From NCBI GenBank assembly GCA_014695175.1, contig JACJNV010000309.1, positions 1 to 50,671 of the forward strand: 50,671 nucleotides of DNA, given 5' to 3'. The DNA is from Microcoleus sp. FACHB-DQ6. GTDB taxonomy: Bacteria; Cyanobacteriota; Cyanobacteriia; Cyanobacteriales; Microcoleaceae. The notes below the pieces were generated by a model. It was not told the DNA's origin and did no database searches. It was given only the letters and a program-made list of their open reading frames with translations. Of this stretch, positions 1-7,807 are shown in pieces (the stretch's first letter is position 1; each line of letters starts with the position of its first letter). The position numbers and the translations under genes are program-made.

Positions 1-393
1 CGCATTTTGGTAACAGTCGATCGCCCCCAACAAATTACCCTGCTTGTGAAAAATATTTCCCAAGTTATAATGAACTTCCGCCCAATCAGGTTTCAAATCC
101 AGAGCTTGTCGGTAGTGAAAAACCGCCTCATCCAGCCACGAATAGTCGCTGTAAAGTTGACCCAAATAAGCATGAGCCAGAACAAACTGCGGCGAAATCT
201 CCAAAGCTTGCACAAAAGCGTCTCTTGCCGCCGTCGGATCGCCTTGAGCTTCGAGAATTTCGCCTAAAGTCGTGTAAGCCGAGGGCGAAAACGGTTGAAG
301 TTCGATCGCCCTTTTGCAACAATCGATCGCCTCAGTTAACTTACCCCGGTTCAGATAAATTTGGGCTTGCCGGATATATTCTTCAGTGCTCAT
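1..393 (-). CDS. TPR-repeat protein, N-terminal part (runs off the window)
   Basis: The reverse strand reads open from an ATG at 393 down to base 1, giving 131 residues without a stop, so the 3' part lies outside the window. The sequence is a run of tetratricopeptide repeats: the spacing of small and aromatic residues (AIDCCKRAIELQP, AARDAFVQALEISP, AVFHYRQALDLKPDWAEVHY, AIDCYQNA) repeats about every 34 residues from residue 5 onward. TPR arrays are protein-binding scaffolds. In cyanobacteria this type is often fused to glycosyltransferase, sulfotransferase or CHAT domains, and no such domain is visible in the part present. There is no signal peptide. The family call is firm; the function is open. 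Confidence 0.85.
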   Translation of the reverse strand, partial: MSTEEYIRQAQIYLNRGKLTEAIDCCKRAIELQPFSPSAYTTLGEILEAQGDPTAARDAFVQALEISPQFVLAHAYLGQLYSDYSWLDEAVFHYRQALDLKPDWAEVHYNLGNIFHKQGNLLGAIDCYQNA

Positions 394-557
394 TGCTAGC
401 CAGCAGTTGCGGTTTCTTTACCGCTTCAGTAAAACCTAGAAATTCTAATTTAAAAACTTTGTATTTATATTTTGCCCGATCGGGCGATCGATTAATTTTA
501 TCAATAACTGTCGATCGATTTTTTTTTACTGCCCCTGCTTCAGTTCCTGCATTGAAT

Positions 558-598
558 ATTTCAACCTCACCCCGCTTGTGGCAGAGTGAGGTTGAAAT
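558..598. terminator. Perfect 13-bp inverted repeat, putative terminator
   Basis: ATTTCAACCTCAC (558-570) is the exact reverse complement of GTGAGGTTGAAAT (586-598) with a 15-nt loop. It lies about 75 bases past the stop of the RTX gene on the minus strand and could end that transcript. A weaker hairpin (about 629-645, CCCGA/TCGGG) lies between. Neither is followed by a long T run, so the call is tentative. Confidence 0.45.
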
Positions 599-670
599 CC
601 TTTAAAACTATCGGCTTTGTGAGAACAGCCCCGAATTTTCTCGGGTGCTGCCCCACAACAGCCAGTTGTT

Positions 671-1531
671 TTAGAACAACTCGAAGTTGTTCGAGGTAAT
701 CGTCAGGCCAGGCTGCAACTGAGCCACAGTTAGCACTCCGTTGGTGCCGTTGAAGAACAACGTACCGCTTGTTTGGTCGTAGACTAACTTGTTCGTCGTG
801 GTTGCTCCTGGGCTGGCTGCGTTGAAACCAGAAACGACGACAAACTCGCTTGCCTCGAAGCTGCTACCCAAACCAGAGAACACACCACCCTGCTTCAAGC
901 GGATCTTATCTTCGCCTGGGGCAAAGTCAGTGATCGTGTCTACGCCATAATCGCCACCGCTGGAGAAGAAGAAGAACGTATCGCTGCCAGCACCGCCCGT
1001 CAGGACATCAGCTCCTCTGTCGCCAGAGATAAAGTCATTGCCACCGCCACCATTGACAGTATCGTTTTCTTTACCGCCGTAGACACTGTCGTTGCCGTCG
1101 CCGCCGTCGACAATATCGTTGCCTCGGCCGCCGTAGACACTGTCGCTGCCACTTCCGCCGAGTACGGTGTCGTTGCCGTTGTCGCCAGAAACCAAGTCAT
1201 TGCCATCGCCGCCGTCTACGAGGTCATCGCCTTTACCGGCAAATATCCGGTCGTCGCCGCTGCCGCCAGCTACTACATCGTTGCCCGAACCCGAAGCGAT
1301 GATATCGTTGCCGTCGCCGCCACCGACACTGTCATTTCCGCCACCGGACAAAATGACGTCGTTGCCAGCGCCACCGGCGACGACATCTGCGGCCGCAAAA
1401 GTCAGGATGATGTCATCCCCGGAGGTGCCGTTCAACCTGTTAGCGGCAGAGGTGCCGATAATGTTTGCGCCACCGCCGGCACCTCCAGGTATTGTACTTG
1501 CTGGTTGTGTTGGATTAGTTACCTGTGTCAT
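671..1531 (-). CDS. RTX / hemolysin-type calcium-binding repeat protein
   Basis: This is a 286-residue protein. Residues 1-25 are rich in T, P and G. Residues about 30-195 are tandem glycine-aspartate nonapeptides of the GGxGxDxux class (GGAGNDVIL, GGDGNDIIA, GGSGDDRIF, GGRGNDIVD), which fold into a calcium-binding beta roll. Residues 200-286 form a typical C-terminal cap (DTITDFAPGEDKIRL ... NKLVYDQTSGTLFFNG). Such proteins have no Sec signal and usually leave the cell by a type I secretion system through an uncleaved C-terminal signal; none of the transporter genes are nearby. The start is fixed by a strong Shine-Dalgarno AGGAGGAG at 1537-1544. No catalytic domain is present, so a structural or S-layer/sheath-type extracellular role is inferred. 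Confidence 0.9.
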   Translation of the reverse strand: MTQVTNPTQPASTIPGGAGGGANIIGTSAANRLNGTSGDDIILTFAAADVVAGGAGNDVILSGGGNDSVGGGDGNDIIASGSGNDVVAGGSGDDRIFAGKGDDLVDGGDGNDLVSGDNGNDTVLGGSGSDSVYGGRGNDIVDGGDGNDSVYGGKENDTVNGGGGNDFISGDRGADVLTGGAGSDTFFFFSSGGDYGVDTITDFAPGEDKIRLKQGGVFSGLGSSFEASEFVVVSGFNAASPGATTTNKLVYDQTSGTLFFNGTNGVLTVAQLQPGLTITSNNFELF

Positions 1532-1544
1532 TTACACTCCTCCT

Positions 1545-2332
1545 AAAAGATCAATCATTTTTCTACAATACACTTTTCCCTCCAAAGGGATTCAATAAAT
1601 GAAACCGGACATCGGTTGAGACCCTAATTGACCCGGCTGCTATAAGCTGTCATGTAATTTAAATTGTCAGCAGCGAGCCTGGGAGCGCGAGTTGAATCCT
1701 GTATTCGTTGAGCAGCAAATATCGGTTGTTTCCTGCTTTTGACTCTCGACTCCACCACTGCCTCCTCTAAGACGAAAATATTCCCGTTAAACGTTTGCGA
1801 GTTTACCATAATGACCGTCGGCGTGGCTAGTCATTATTAAAACAATAGCCGGAAGATACACAGAGACCATTTTTAATGGGAGTATGCTCTCAAGATTGAG
1901 AACTTGCACCGGGCCCTTGGCACTGTCGATCGCCGGATAGTTCGATCGCCCGCAATGGGGCTGGAACTGAGCTGCGATTTCTTTTAAGTACACTGTAGTT
2001 GACCAGACTTTTGATTTTTGCTAATAGTTCCCCAGAAATCCAAATTTTTTAGCTGGCTTTGAAAGCAAGCCCGTGCACGCTGGAGGCCGGATTCAATCAA
2101 AAGTGCGTCCCAACACAGTCCCGGACAGGCTTTTGAGCCTCATCACCTTGATGTTTCCAGCCAAATCCCTGAGGCTCAACGCAGGATTTTGGCTAAAAAA
2201 CCCTGTTTTTCAACCACAATCCCTCATTTCAACCATGATCCACATCCATCCGGACAATCAGACAATGCAGCGCTCGTCTTTTGGTCAAGTTGGGATGAAC
2301 GGTGGGCCCGTAGATTTGTGACGATACTGTCA
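1545..2332. other. Intergenic region, no supported gene
   Basis: This is the upstream region of the RTX gene. Short open frames on both strands have no recognisable motifs or ribosome-binding sites. One plus-strand frame (about 2060-2335) stays open for roughly 90 codons but lacks a start and resembles nothing known; it could be a decayed coding remnant. Confidence 0.5.
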
Positions 2333-2421
2333 CTAGATTTTAGATTTTAGATTTAGTCCAGAGATAAATTTGGGAACTGGAACTAGGATATAAAATTTTG
2401 GGCTGCTGGCGAATCCTGCCC
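2333..2421 (+). repeat. Dispersed repeat family, copy A (diverged)
   Basis: A run of TTTTAGA heptamers is followed by a block that aligns with three other copies in this window (3760-3853, 5078-5209, 5922-6028): CCAGAGATAAATTTGGGA, then GGAACTAGGATATAAAATTT, then GGGCTGCTGGCGAATCCTGC. This copy is the most diverged. It directly abuts the IS630 remnant. Confidence 0.65.
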
Positions 2422-2703
2422 CAGTTATGGGTTGGCGCAATTGTAGTTATGAATAATTTACCTGTTGATAATGCTGAAGCCATCAGTTTTTTGATTGCAT
2501 CTATCGGAGCCAAGGTAAAATTCTTACCTCCATACTCGCCGGATTTATCTCCGATAGACTTGTATTGGGCCAAAATCCAAGCGATTTTCCGTTCTGAAGT
2601 ATATCCACCTTCAAATGTTCTTGATGAAGCGATTACTAAAGCTATTAATGCTTTTACTGATGAAAATGCTTTGCCATTCTTTCCTCACTCTGGTATTTTT
2701 TGA
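2416..2703 (+). pseudogene. IS630-family transposase fragment (C-terminal DDE domain)
   Basis: The frame reads LPQLWVGAIVVMNNLPVDNA ... GAKVKFLPPYSPDLSPIDLY, the C-terminal third of the DDE_3 catalytic domain of IS630/Tc1-type transposases. The second catalytic Asp of the family (VVMDNL) has become Asn (VVMNNL). The final acidic residue, usually Glu in SPIE, is Asp here. The N-terminal helix-turn-helix and first catalytic Asp are absent, so the element is dead. It differs from the second IS630 remnant at 44551-45009. The ATG at 2398 lies inside the preceding repeat and is not a credible start. Confidence 0.85.
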
Positions 2704-2882
2704 GAACTAATTAAATAGTTAATTTTTGGGGTACATTCGATAGCTAATACCTGTGAGTGAAAATTTTATTTTTTCAAGAAAATTCACTAAGTGTTGTTAA
2801 ATTCGAGCTGAGCATTAAAGATTAGCAAATTTCCAGAAATTTGGTTCGGCATTCATTCAGAGAAAATCTCTACAATTTATTC

Positions 2883-3062
2883 CTAGCGGTGTGCTTTTAG
2901 TTGCGCTGGTGACACGTTGGAATTACTCTGGCTGCCGTACTTGTAGATGTGAGCGTCACTCTCGAAAATATAATTGATGGAAGTAGCTGCATAGTAGCTC
3001 AGCGCTAGCAGCGAAAATAGATTAAGAACTCTATAAATTGGTTTCTCAGATACTTCGTTCAT
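2883..3062 (-). CDS. Small membrane protein, 59 aa, unknown function
   Basis: A 59-residue frame on the minus strand starts at the ATG at 3062, preceded by an AGGAGT Shine-Dalgarno (3067-3072) at close spacing, and ends at TAG 2883-2885. The sequence begins MNEVSEKPIYRVLNLFSLLA. One hydrophobic segment (about residues 11-33, LNLFSLLALSYYAATSINYIF) is likely membrane-spanning, followed by a polar tail rich in S, N, H and K. It matches no family I recognise. The strong ribosome-binding site and clean frame support a real gene, although it is below many ORF-length cut-offs. It stands alone, with neighbours more than 100 bases away on both sides. Confidence 0.65.
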   Translation of the reverse strand: MNEVSEKPIYRVLNLFSLLALSYYAATSINYIFESDAHIYKYGSQSNSNVSPAQLKAHR

Positions 3063-3072
3063 TTTGACTCCT

Positions 3073-4053
3073 ACTTTTTATGCAAATAACGAATTTGGAT
3101 ACCGTGACGGCACTTTTTTTTAGAAGTTCCCAAACATCTCGCACCTCTAAAAATTTAGCTGGCTCGCGTTATACACTCCTGATGCCCGATCGCCTAAAAT
3201 AAGTCGTACTTGAGATTTGAAACAGTTTTTGTTGCCTATTTCATGTTGCAGTCTCTGCCTTTAATTGTCTATCTAACTGCGGTAAGAGTTAGGCAATTTG
3301 GGTATAAACGAACTCTACAATTTTCTGTTTAGAGCTGCTACGATTTGAAGAGAAGGCTCTGGAAAAGGTTACATACCAAAGAGCGTAGCTGTTTTTCAAC
3401 GCCTAGCCAAGATTTTCCCACATTCGATTAATGGTACGCCGTGGCCGGAAGTAATAAAAATTCTTATGTTGGTCAGCGGCAGGCGAAAATATGTCTGAAG
3501 TTATATTTTTGCCAGGAACAAGCCCTGTTACACTACATATTAATTTTGAGCTTGGTTGAGGTTGTCGATAATTTTTGAGTAAAAAAATGTTGCTGTCGCT
3601 GTCCGACAATTTGGGTCTGACAATTTTGACTGAGCCGCACCCTTAAATCACGATGTGACAGAAGAAAAGTAGGCATCAGTCGATTGGAGACTTCGGCGTG
3701 AGACGTTCGGCTAGCGCGAGCGTCAATCTCGCTGAGTTGAACGATTGGAGATTTGAGAGTTATTCCACAGATGAATCTGAGAGCTTGAACAAGATCCTAA
3801 AATTTTGGGCTGCTGCCGACTCCTGTCGGAAACTTGTATCCGTTTTCGGGCGGGGTCAAAAAGCCGAAGGCAGAATTTGAGATCGGTAAAAAAATACTGT
3901 TTTAGGATTCAGAGTTTTTATTGAATTCTACCTTCTAGCTGCATTTTTTTTACACTGAAACCAGCTCATTGACTCGCTGCCAGAAGCGATGCCTGCCGAA
4001 TAATTTAGGACGAGATAACCAACTATGTTGAAGCCAGTTACTTCCACAATTAA
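3073..4053. other. Intergenic, one dispersed repeat, no confident gene
   Basis: About 1 kb without a convincing gene. A 68-codon minus-strand frame (3403-3609) has no family motif. The segment 3680-3860 holds copy B of the dispersed repeat. The rest is AT-rich and unremarkable. Confidence 0.5.
3760..3853 (+). repeat. Dispersed repeat family, copy B
   Basis: TTCCACAGATGAATCTGAGA, then GCTTGAACAAGATCCTAAAA, then TTTTGGGCTGCTGCCGACTC and on to TTTCGGGCGG. It is near-identical over about 90 bp to copy C at 5110-5209. About 80 bp of looser similarity precedes it (CAGTCGATTGGAGA from 3677), as in copy D, so the full unit may be about 180 bp. Confidence 0.8.
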
Positions 4054-4272
4054 TTATAATTCTTGATCGCATTGAGCTGTTTTTACAACAGACTTTTGGC
4101 TGGTAATTTGCAAAAGGGATAGGGGCACAACAACAGGCCAAAACAGAGGCCCCATTATTAAGGCTATCCAAGATATCACGTCTTTTTTAGATGTGGCTGT
4201 ATCATTCCAAAAACTTTTGAACCAAACAAGAAAAACGATTAAGGCAATAGAAAAGTAGCTAATCATTATCAT
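4054..4272 (-). CDS. Small cyanobacterial membrane protein, 72 aa
   Basis: The frame is open further upstream (to 4392), but that stretch has no membrane-protein character. The best start is the ATG at 4272 (MIMISYFSIALIVFLVWFKS), preceded by an AGGCAGG-like purine tract; the second ATG at 4266 is an alternative. The 72-residue product has two hydrophobic segments, about residues 3-20 and 32-55 (ISWIALIMGPLFWPVVVPLS), joined by a polar loop, with a charged C-terminus. Short two-helix proteins with an ISW...WP pattern are common in cyanobacteria and are uncharacterised. The start region reads AATGATAATGATTAG, which resembles half of a Fur box, so iron control is possible but unproven. Confidence 0.6.
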   Translation of the reverse strand: MIMISYFSIALIVFLVWFKSFWNDTATSKKDVISWIALIMGPLFWPVVVPLSLLQITSQKSVVKTAQCDQEL

Positions 4273-4697
4273 TTTTTTACCTGCCTGCCTATAGATGGGA
4301 TAGAAGTATTTATAATTATTGTATCTCAGGCCGTGGCTCGCAGCTCGCAACTTTATGCCCTGAGCTGCAAGCTGCAAGTGTCTAAAAACCAAAGTTTCAC
4401 AGCTCTCCGAGTCCAGAGCCTGCGATGTAGAGCGGACATACTTCCGCTGCGCGGCGGTCTTGGAAACTCAAAGCCTTGCGTTCAGGGCTTTTCGAGGTTT
4501 TGTCAAACCTTGAGGCTACCACCCCAATCATAGCTTATGCGATCGAGGTCTTTGGTTTTCTGTGATTTAACTCACGTATACTCGCAGACTTCGGTCACAA
4601 ATCGAGCCAAGAAAGATCACACAGCTTACCCGACTGCAATCACCCTACTCTTTTCTCAAATGTTCGATATTATAATAGTCGAGTTCAACGAGATTTC
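4273..4697. other. Intergenic, no gene seen
   Basis: About 425 bases. No open frame has a recognisable motif. The stretch contains short self-complementary segments around 4340-4400 (CTCGCAGCTCGCA, CTGAGCTGCAAGCTGCAAG). Confidence 0.4.
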
Positions 4698-4895
4698 ATG
4701 CAAGCTCTGACTTTAAAATCTGATCGCGCGATCGCTGAACTGTTCTATCAAGTCACCCATTCAGGCAATCTGACTCGCACTGAAAGCCACGGACTGCGCG
4801 AACTCTGCCAAAGCGCTCTCAGCGAAGACGCCCGAGATGCAGTCAACCGCCTGCTGCACGCCATCCGCCGCGGATGGGTCAGGATTTCCGATTAG
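4698..4895 (+). CDS. Small conserved protein, paralogue 1 of 3 (65 aa)
   Basis: This 65-residue protein shares its layout with those at 5603-5806 and 35829-36032: a short variable N-terminus, the pattern xIAELxFQVxHSGxL at residues 12-25, a helical middle, and the C-terminal signature NRLLHAIRRGWVRISD ending at the last residue. An invariant Arg-Arg-Gly-Trp near the C-terminus suggests a fixed binding surface. The family is not one I can name. There is no signal peptide, membrane segment or cysteine. The start ATG follows a GAG purine stretch at weak but plausible spacing. The gene is monocistronic and followed by repeat copy C after about 180 bases. Confidence 0.8.
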   Translation: MQALTLKSDRAIAELFYQVTHSGNLTRTESHGLRELCQSALSEDARDAVNRLLHAIRRGWVRISD

Positions 4896-5077
4896 TCCCC
4901 TCACACAAGAAGTTGAGATGAGTATTTCTACTTTCTCTCCTGTCAAGCTTTGCTAACAATAAGATTTTCGTGAGTAGGTCGCTCCATTAACCCTCTCCAA
5001 AAAAAATTGTACTGCGATCTAAAAGCTCGACCCGGTTTCTTGAAGAAGCCGGGATTTTTGATTTGAAGCAGTCAGTC

Positions 5078-5209
5078 GATTTTAGATTTTAGATTTTAGA
5101 TTTTAGATTTTAGATTGACTTCACAGATGAATCTGGGAGCTTGAACTAGGGCCTAAAATTTGGGGCTGCAGGGGACTCCTATCGAAAACTTGTATCTGTC
5201 TTTGGGCGG
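5078..5209 (+). repeat. Tandem TTTTAGA heptamers plus dispersed repeat, copy C
   Basis: Five consecutive TTTTAGA-type heptamers (about 5079-5114) lead into the conserved block: TTCACAGATGAATCTGGGAG, then CTTGAACTAGGGCCTAAAAT, ending TCTTTGGGCGG. The heptamer lead-in recurs without the block elsewhere in the window (16293, 22828, 31907, 47240). Confidence 0.8.
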
Positions 5210-5602
5210 ATCATTAAGTATATACACGGGAACAAGAACACACCAAGAAACTAGGTAAATGTAGGTAAAAGCGGGCTTCTAAACACGCTAAAAGTTTTAC
5301 GTTGAATTAAGCCGAGCGATTTCGGTAGCAGTCATTAGTAATCTCTTAATAGATAAATATTAATTTATTTGTCACCGTTTCTTAACCGAAAGTAGAGATG
5401 TGGGGGTTGCCAGAAGCGAGGAATCGGGACGGGGTTTGTGTTTCAAGTAGCAGGGCTATCGTGGAAATATCCGATCCCCTAGTTCGGCTGACACAAATCA
5501 CTCATCAAGAGCCAATCGATCACATTTACTTCTGTAGTTGAATCACATAAATTTTGGAAAAATTAGTCAATACTGTCAAAAGCGAGTTCAAAAAAAAAAC
5601 AC
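5210..5602. other. Intergenic region upstream of small paralogue 2
   Basis: Nothing recognisable as a gene. The segment is AT-rich near 5340-5390 and ends in a run of nine A residues just before the start of the small gene at 5603. Confidence 0.4.
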
Positions 5603-5806
5603 ATGATGACAACCCAAACGCTTTTACCTCAATTTACTATTGCAGAGCTAGTCTTTCAGGTATATCACTCCGGTCTGCTGAGTCCCACTCACCGACAACA
5701 GCTCCAGACAGCGCTCTTAAATGACTGTCTTACCGAAGAAGATCAAATAGCCATCAACCGCTTGCTCCACGCCGTTCGCCGGGGCTGGCTGAAGGTTGTA
5801 GATTAA
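5603..5806 (+). CDS. Small conserved protein, paralogue 2 of 3 (67 aa)
   Basis: A 67-residue paralogue of the gene at 4698. Shared features are the segment IAELVFQVYHSGLLSP (residues 13-28), a polar helical middle (LQTALLNDCLTEEDQ), and the signature INRLLHAVRRGWLKVVD at the end. Two adjacent ATG codons (5603, 5606) can serve as start; an A-rich stretch replaces a clear Shine-Dalgarno. Identity to paralogue 1 is highest in the last 18 residues. Like paralogue 1 it is followed by a copy of the dispersed repeat (copy D, 5922), which may mean gene and repeat were duplicated together. Function unknown. Confidence 0.8.
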   Translation: MMTTQTLLPQFTIAELVFQVYHSGLLSPTHRQQLQTALLNDCLTEEDQIAINRLLHAVRRGWLKVVD

Positions 5807-5921
5807 ATTATCGCCAATTTTTTTTGCCACTCTCTTTAAATGAACTGTCAGTCAATTTTGGATTTTAGACCTCCGCAAGCGCTCAGTCGAACCGTGGAGT
5901 CCCGGTCACTCTAGCAATTTG

Positions 5922-6028
5922 AGATTTTAGATTTACTCCACAGATGAATCTGGGAGCTTGAACAAGACTCTAAAATTTTTGCCTCTCCACAACACGAGTC
6001 CGGGGCTTCTCTCGATTTTTGGGCGCAT
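5922..6028 (+). repeat. Dispersed repeat family, copy D
   Basis: GAGATTTTAGATTTACTCCA followed by CAGATGAATCTGGGAGCTTG and AACAAGACTCTAAAATTTTT. The 3' third diverges from the other copies but ends similarly (TTTTTGGGCGC). A looser upstream portion starts near 5848 (CAGTCAATTTTGGATTTTAG). Confidence 0.75.
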
Positions 6029-6133
6029 GAGATTAACGCAGAATTAAATCCCCTTAAAAAAATCAGGCATTAGCCTAAATGTAGGGTGCGCCACAAGCAC
6101 CCTGCGGTTTTAACTTCTATTTTCTCAGCTTAT

Positions 6134-6883
6134 TTAGTCAGAGATTGTGCCGTCAGGCATCATGGCCTCTCTCAGATTCGCTTCATTCAAATTTGTCCCA
6201 CGCAAAGAAGCTTGATGTAAGTTTGCTCCCCGGAGATTTGCTCCCTTAAGGGAAACTCCGCTCAAATCTGCTTGATGGAGATTTGCACAGCTCAAGTTAG
6301 CTCCGCTCAAATCGGCTCCCTTCAAATCCGCTTTTTCCAGATTTGCTTCCGTCAAATTTGCCCAGCTCAGATTTGCTTGAGTTAGGTTAGCAAGGCTGAG
6401 GTCAGCTTGTGTTAAGTTCGCATCGGTTAAATTTGCTTTACTGAGGTTGATTCGGCAAAGTTTTACTTCTGTCAAGTTTGCACCTTGCAAGTTAGCGTTA
6501 ACTGCATAAACTTGAATCAAAATTGCCCCCTGAAGGTTTGCATCTCTCATGTCTGCACCCCTGAGACTCGCCCCCGTTAAATCGGCCCCGCTGAACACGA
6601 CACTCCGCAAGATGGTTCCGCTCAAGTTCGCTCCCACCGCCTCGCATTCGCCAAAATTAGCGGACATGAGGTTGGCTTGGGAGAGGTTGGCTTGGCTGAT
6701 ATCTGCTTGATACAGATTAGCTCTGTAGAGGGTGAGGCCGATCGAATTTGCACCTTTTAAATTAGCGTGACTCAGGTCAATATCGCGCAAGTTTGTCCTT
6801 GACATATTGACCCCGGCCAGGTCTACTTTGTGAAAAACCCGTTCTCCGGCTGCATAGCGTCTGAGAAGTTCCTCTGCATCCAT
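6134..6883 (-). CDS. Pentapeptide-repeat protein, 249 aa
   Basis: Residues 1-20 (MDAEELLRRYAAGERVFHKV) form the usual N-terminal cap of a cyanobacterial pentapeptide subfamily. From about residue 21 to 243 almost every fifth residue fits A(D/N)LxX: LSHANLKGAN, LSQANLMSAN, LRGADMRDAN, LTQADLSLAN, LKGADLSGAN. Such sequences fold as a right-handed quadrilateral beta helix. There is no signal peptide, so the protein is probably cytosolic. Biochemical roles of most cyanobacterial members are unknown. A paralogue with the same cap lies at 27266. The gene is divergent from the phosphoribosyltransferase gene, with 54 bases between the starts. Confidence 0.93.
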   Translation of the reverse strand: MDAEELLRRYAAGERVFHKVDLAGVNMSRTNLRDIDLSHANLKGANSIGLTLYRANLYQADISQANLSQANLMSANFGECEAVGANLSGTILRSVVFSGADLTGASLRGADMRDANLQGAILIQVYAVNANLQGANLTEVKLCRINLSKANLTDANLTQADLSLANLTQANLSWANLTEANLEKADLKGADLSGANLSCANLHQADLSGVSLKGANLRGANLHQASLRGTNLNEANLREAMMPDGTISD

Positions 6884-6937
6884 GTCATTTTCCCCAAAAT
6901 ATTTAATAATACCTTTGATATTTCAATAATATTAGGA

Positions 6938-7450
6938 ATGAGCGACCTTTACGTTTCTTGGCCTGAGTACCATCGGAAAATTGAGGATTTGGCTGTAAAA
7001 ATTGAGGAATCTCAGTGGAAATTCGATCGAATTGTCTGTCTGGCGAGGGGAGGGCTGCGCGTTGGGGATACTCTGTCGCGGATTTTCGACAAACCTCTGG
7101 CGATTTTAGCGGCCTCGTCCTATCGTGGGGCTGAGGGAAAAGTCCGGGGTGCGATCGAGTTTGCCCGCGATTTGACAATGGTGGGCGATAATTTGGGCAG
7201 CCACATTCTCTTGGTTGACGATTTGGCGGATTCGGGAATTAGTTTGAACCAAGGTATCGCTTGGCTGAAGAGTCGCTACGGCGAGGATATTCAGGAAATT
7301 CGGACTGCTGTACTCTGGTACAAGGCTTGTTCTGTTGCAAAGCCGGATTATTATGTAGATTATTTGGCTGACAATCCTTGGATTCACCAACCTTTTGAAA
7401 TGTACGAAAAGATGAGTGCGGCTGATTTGGCGGCGAAAGTTGGGAGTTAG
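6938..7450 (+). CDS. Phosphoribosyltransferase family protein (xanthine/hypoxanthine PRTase-like)
   Basis: A 170-residue protein. The PRPP-binding loop ILLVDDLADSGISL lies at about residues 86-99, two acidic residues followed by the small-residue loop typical of type I purine phosphoribosyltransferases. An upstream strand FDRIVCLARGGLRVGDTLSR (about 27-46) fits the PPi loop. The protein belongs to the COG2236-like group, which transfers a base to PRPP in purine salvage; substrate cannot be read from sequence. The frame is open back to 6830, but that extension would overlap the divergent pentapeptide gene and has no family similarity. The ATG at 6938 gives the expected N-terminus (MSDLYVSWPEYHRKIEDLA). 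Confidence 0.85.
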   Translation: MSDLYVSWPEYHRKIEDLAVKIEESQWKFDRIVCLARGGLRVGDTLSRIFDKPLAILAASSYRGAEGKVRGAIEFARDLTMVGDNLGSHILLVDDLADSGISLNQGIAWLKSRYGEDIQEIRTAVLWYKACSVAKPDYYVDYLADNPWIHQPFEMYEKMSAADLAAKVGS

Positions 7451-7520
7451 TCTCTAAAAGGCTAACATCTGGTCAACTTTTAACATGGTTTGGGGGATAT
7501 TTTGCACTTTTTGGCATAGT

Positions 7521-7780
7521 CCGTCCGGGGTTGAAACCCCTCTCTCATAGCTAAAGTCCTCTCAAAGAAAACTGAATATTTATTAAGGTTTGGCAGTCTG
7601 TTTCAACTCCGATCTTGCACCATTCTCAATAAGCCTTTTATGGGCGGGCTAGAAGCCCACCCCACAACAAAATTCACTCTTTGTGGAACAGGCATCTTGC
7701 CTGTTCTTGAGAATGGTGCAAGAGCTCAATTTCAACCAACTTTAGCTATGAGACGGGGAATTAATTCCCCGGCGGGCTTG
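7521..7780. repeat. Nested inverted-repeat element between the PRTase gene and dxr
   Basis: Outer arms CTCATAGCTAAAG (7544-7556) and CTTTAGCTATGAG (7740-7752) are perfect complements. Inner arms CTTGCACCATTCTCAA (7614-7629) and TTGAGAATGGTGCAAG (7707-7722) are a perfect 16-bp inverted repeat. The centre holds the cyanobacterial intergenic motif GGAACAGGCATCTTGCCTGT and a GGGCGGGCTAGAAGCCCACC hairpin. The whole segment could fold as one branched hairpin about 210 nt long. No ORF inside is credible. It sits between the 3' ends of two convergent genes. Confidence 0.75.
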
Positions 7781-7807
7781 TGGGTAAGCGCAAGTCTGCT
7801 GATACAA

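Noticed and set aside
1000-1598. Open frames antisense to or shifted within the RTX gene (for example 1167-1598 on the plus strand).
   Set aside because: They are shadows of the repetitive GGxGxD coding sequence, with low-complexity translation and no ribosome-binding site.
3403-3609. A 68-codon minus-strand frame.
   Set aside because: No family similarity, no ribosome-binding site, and no support from neighbours.
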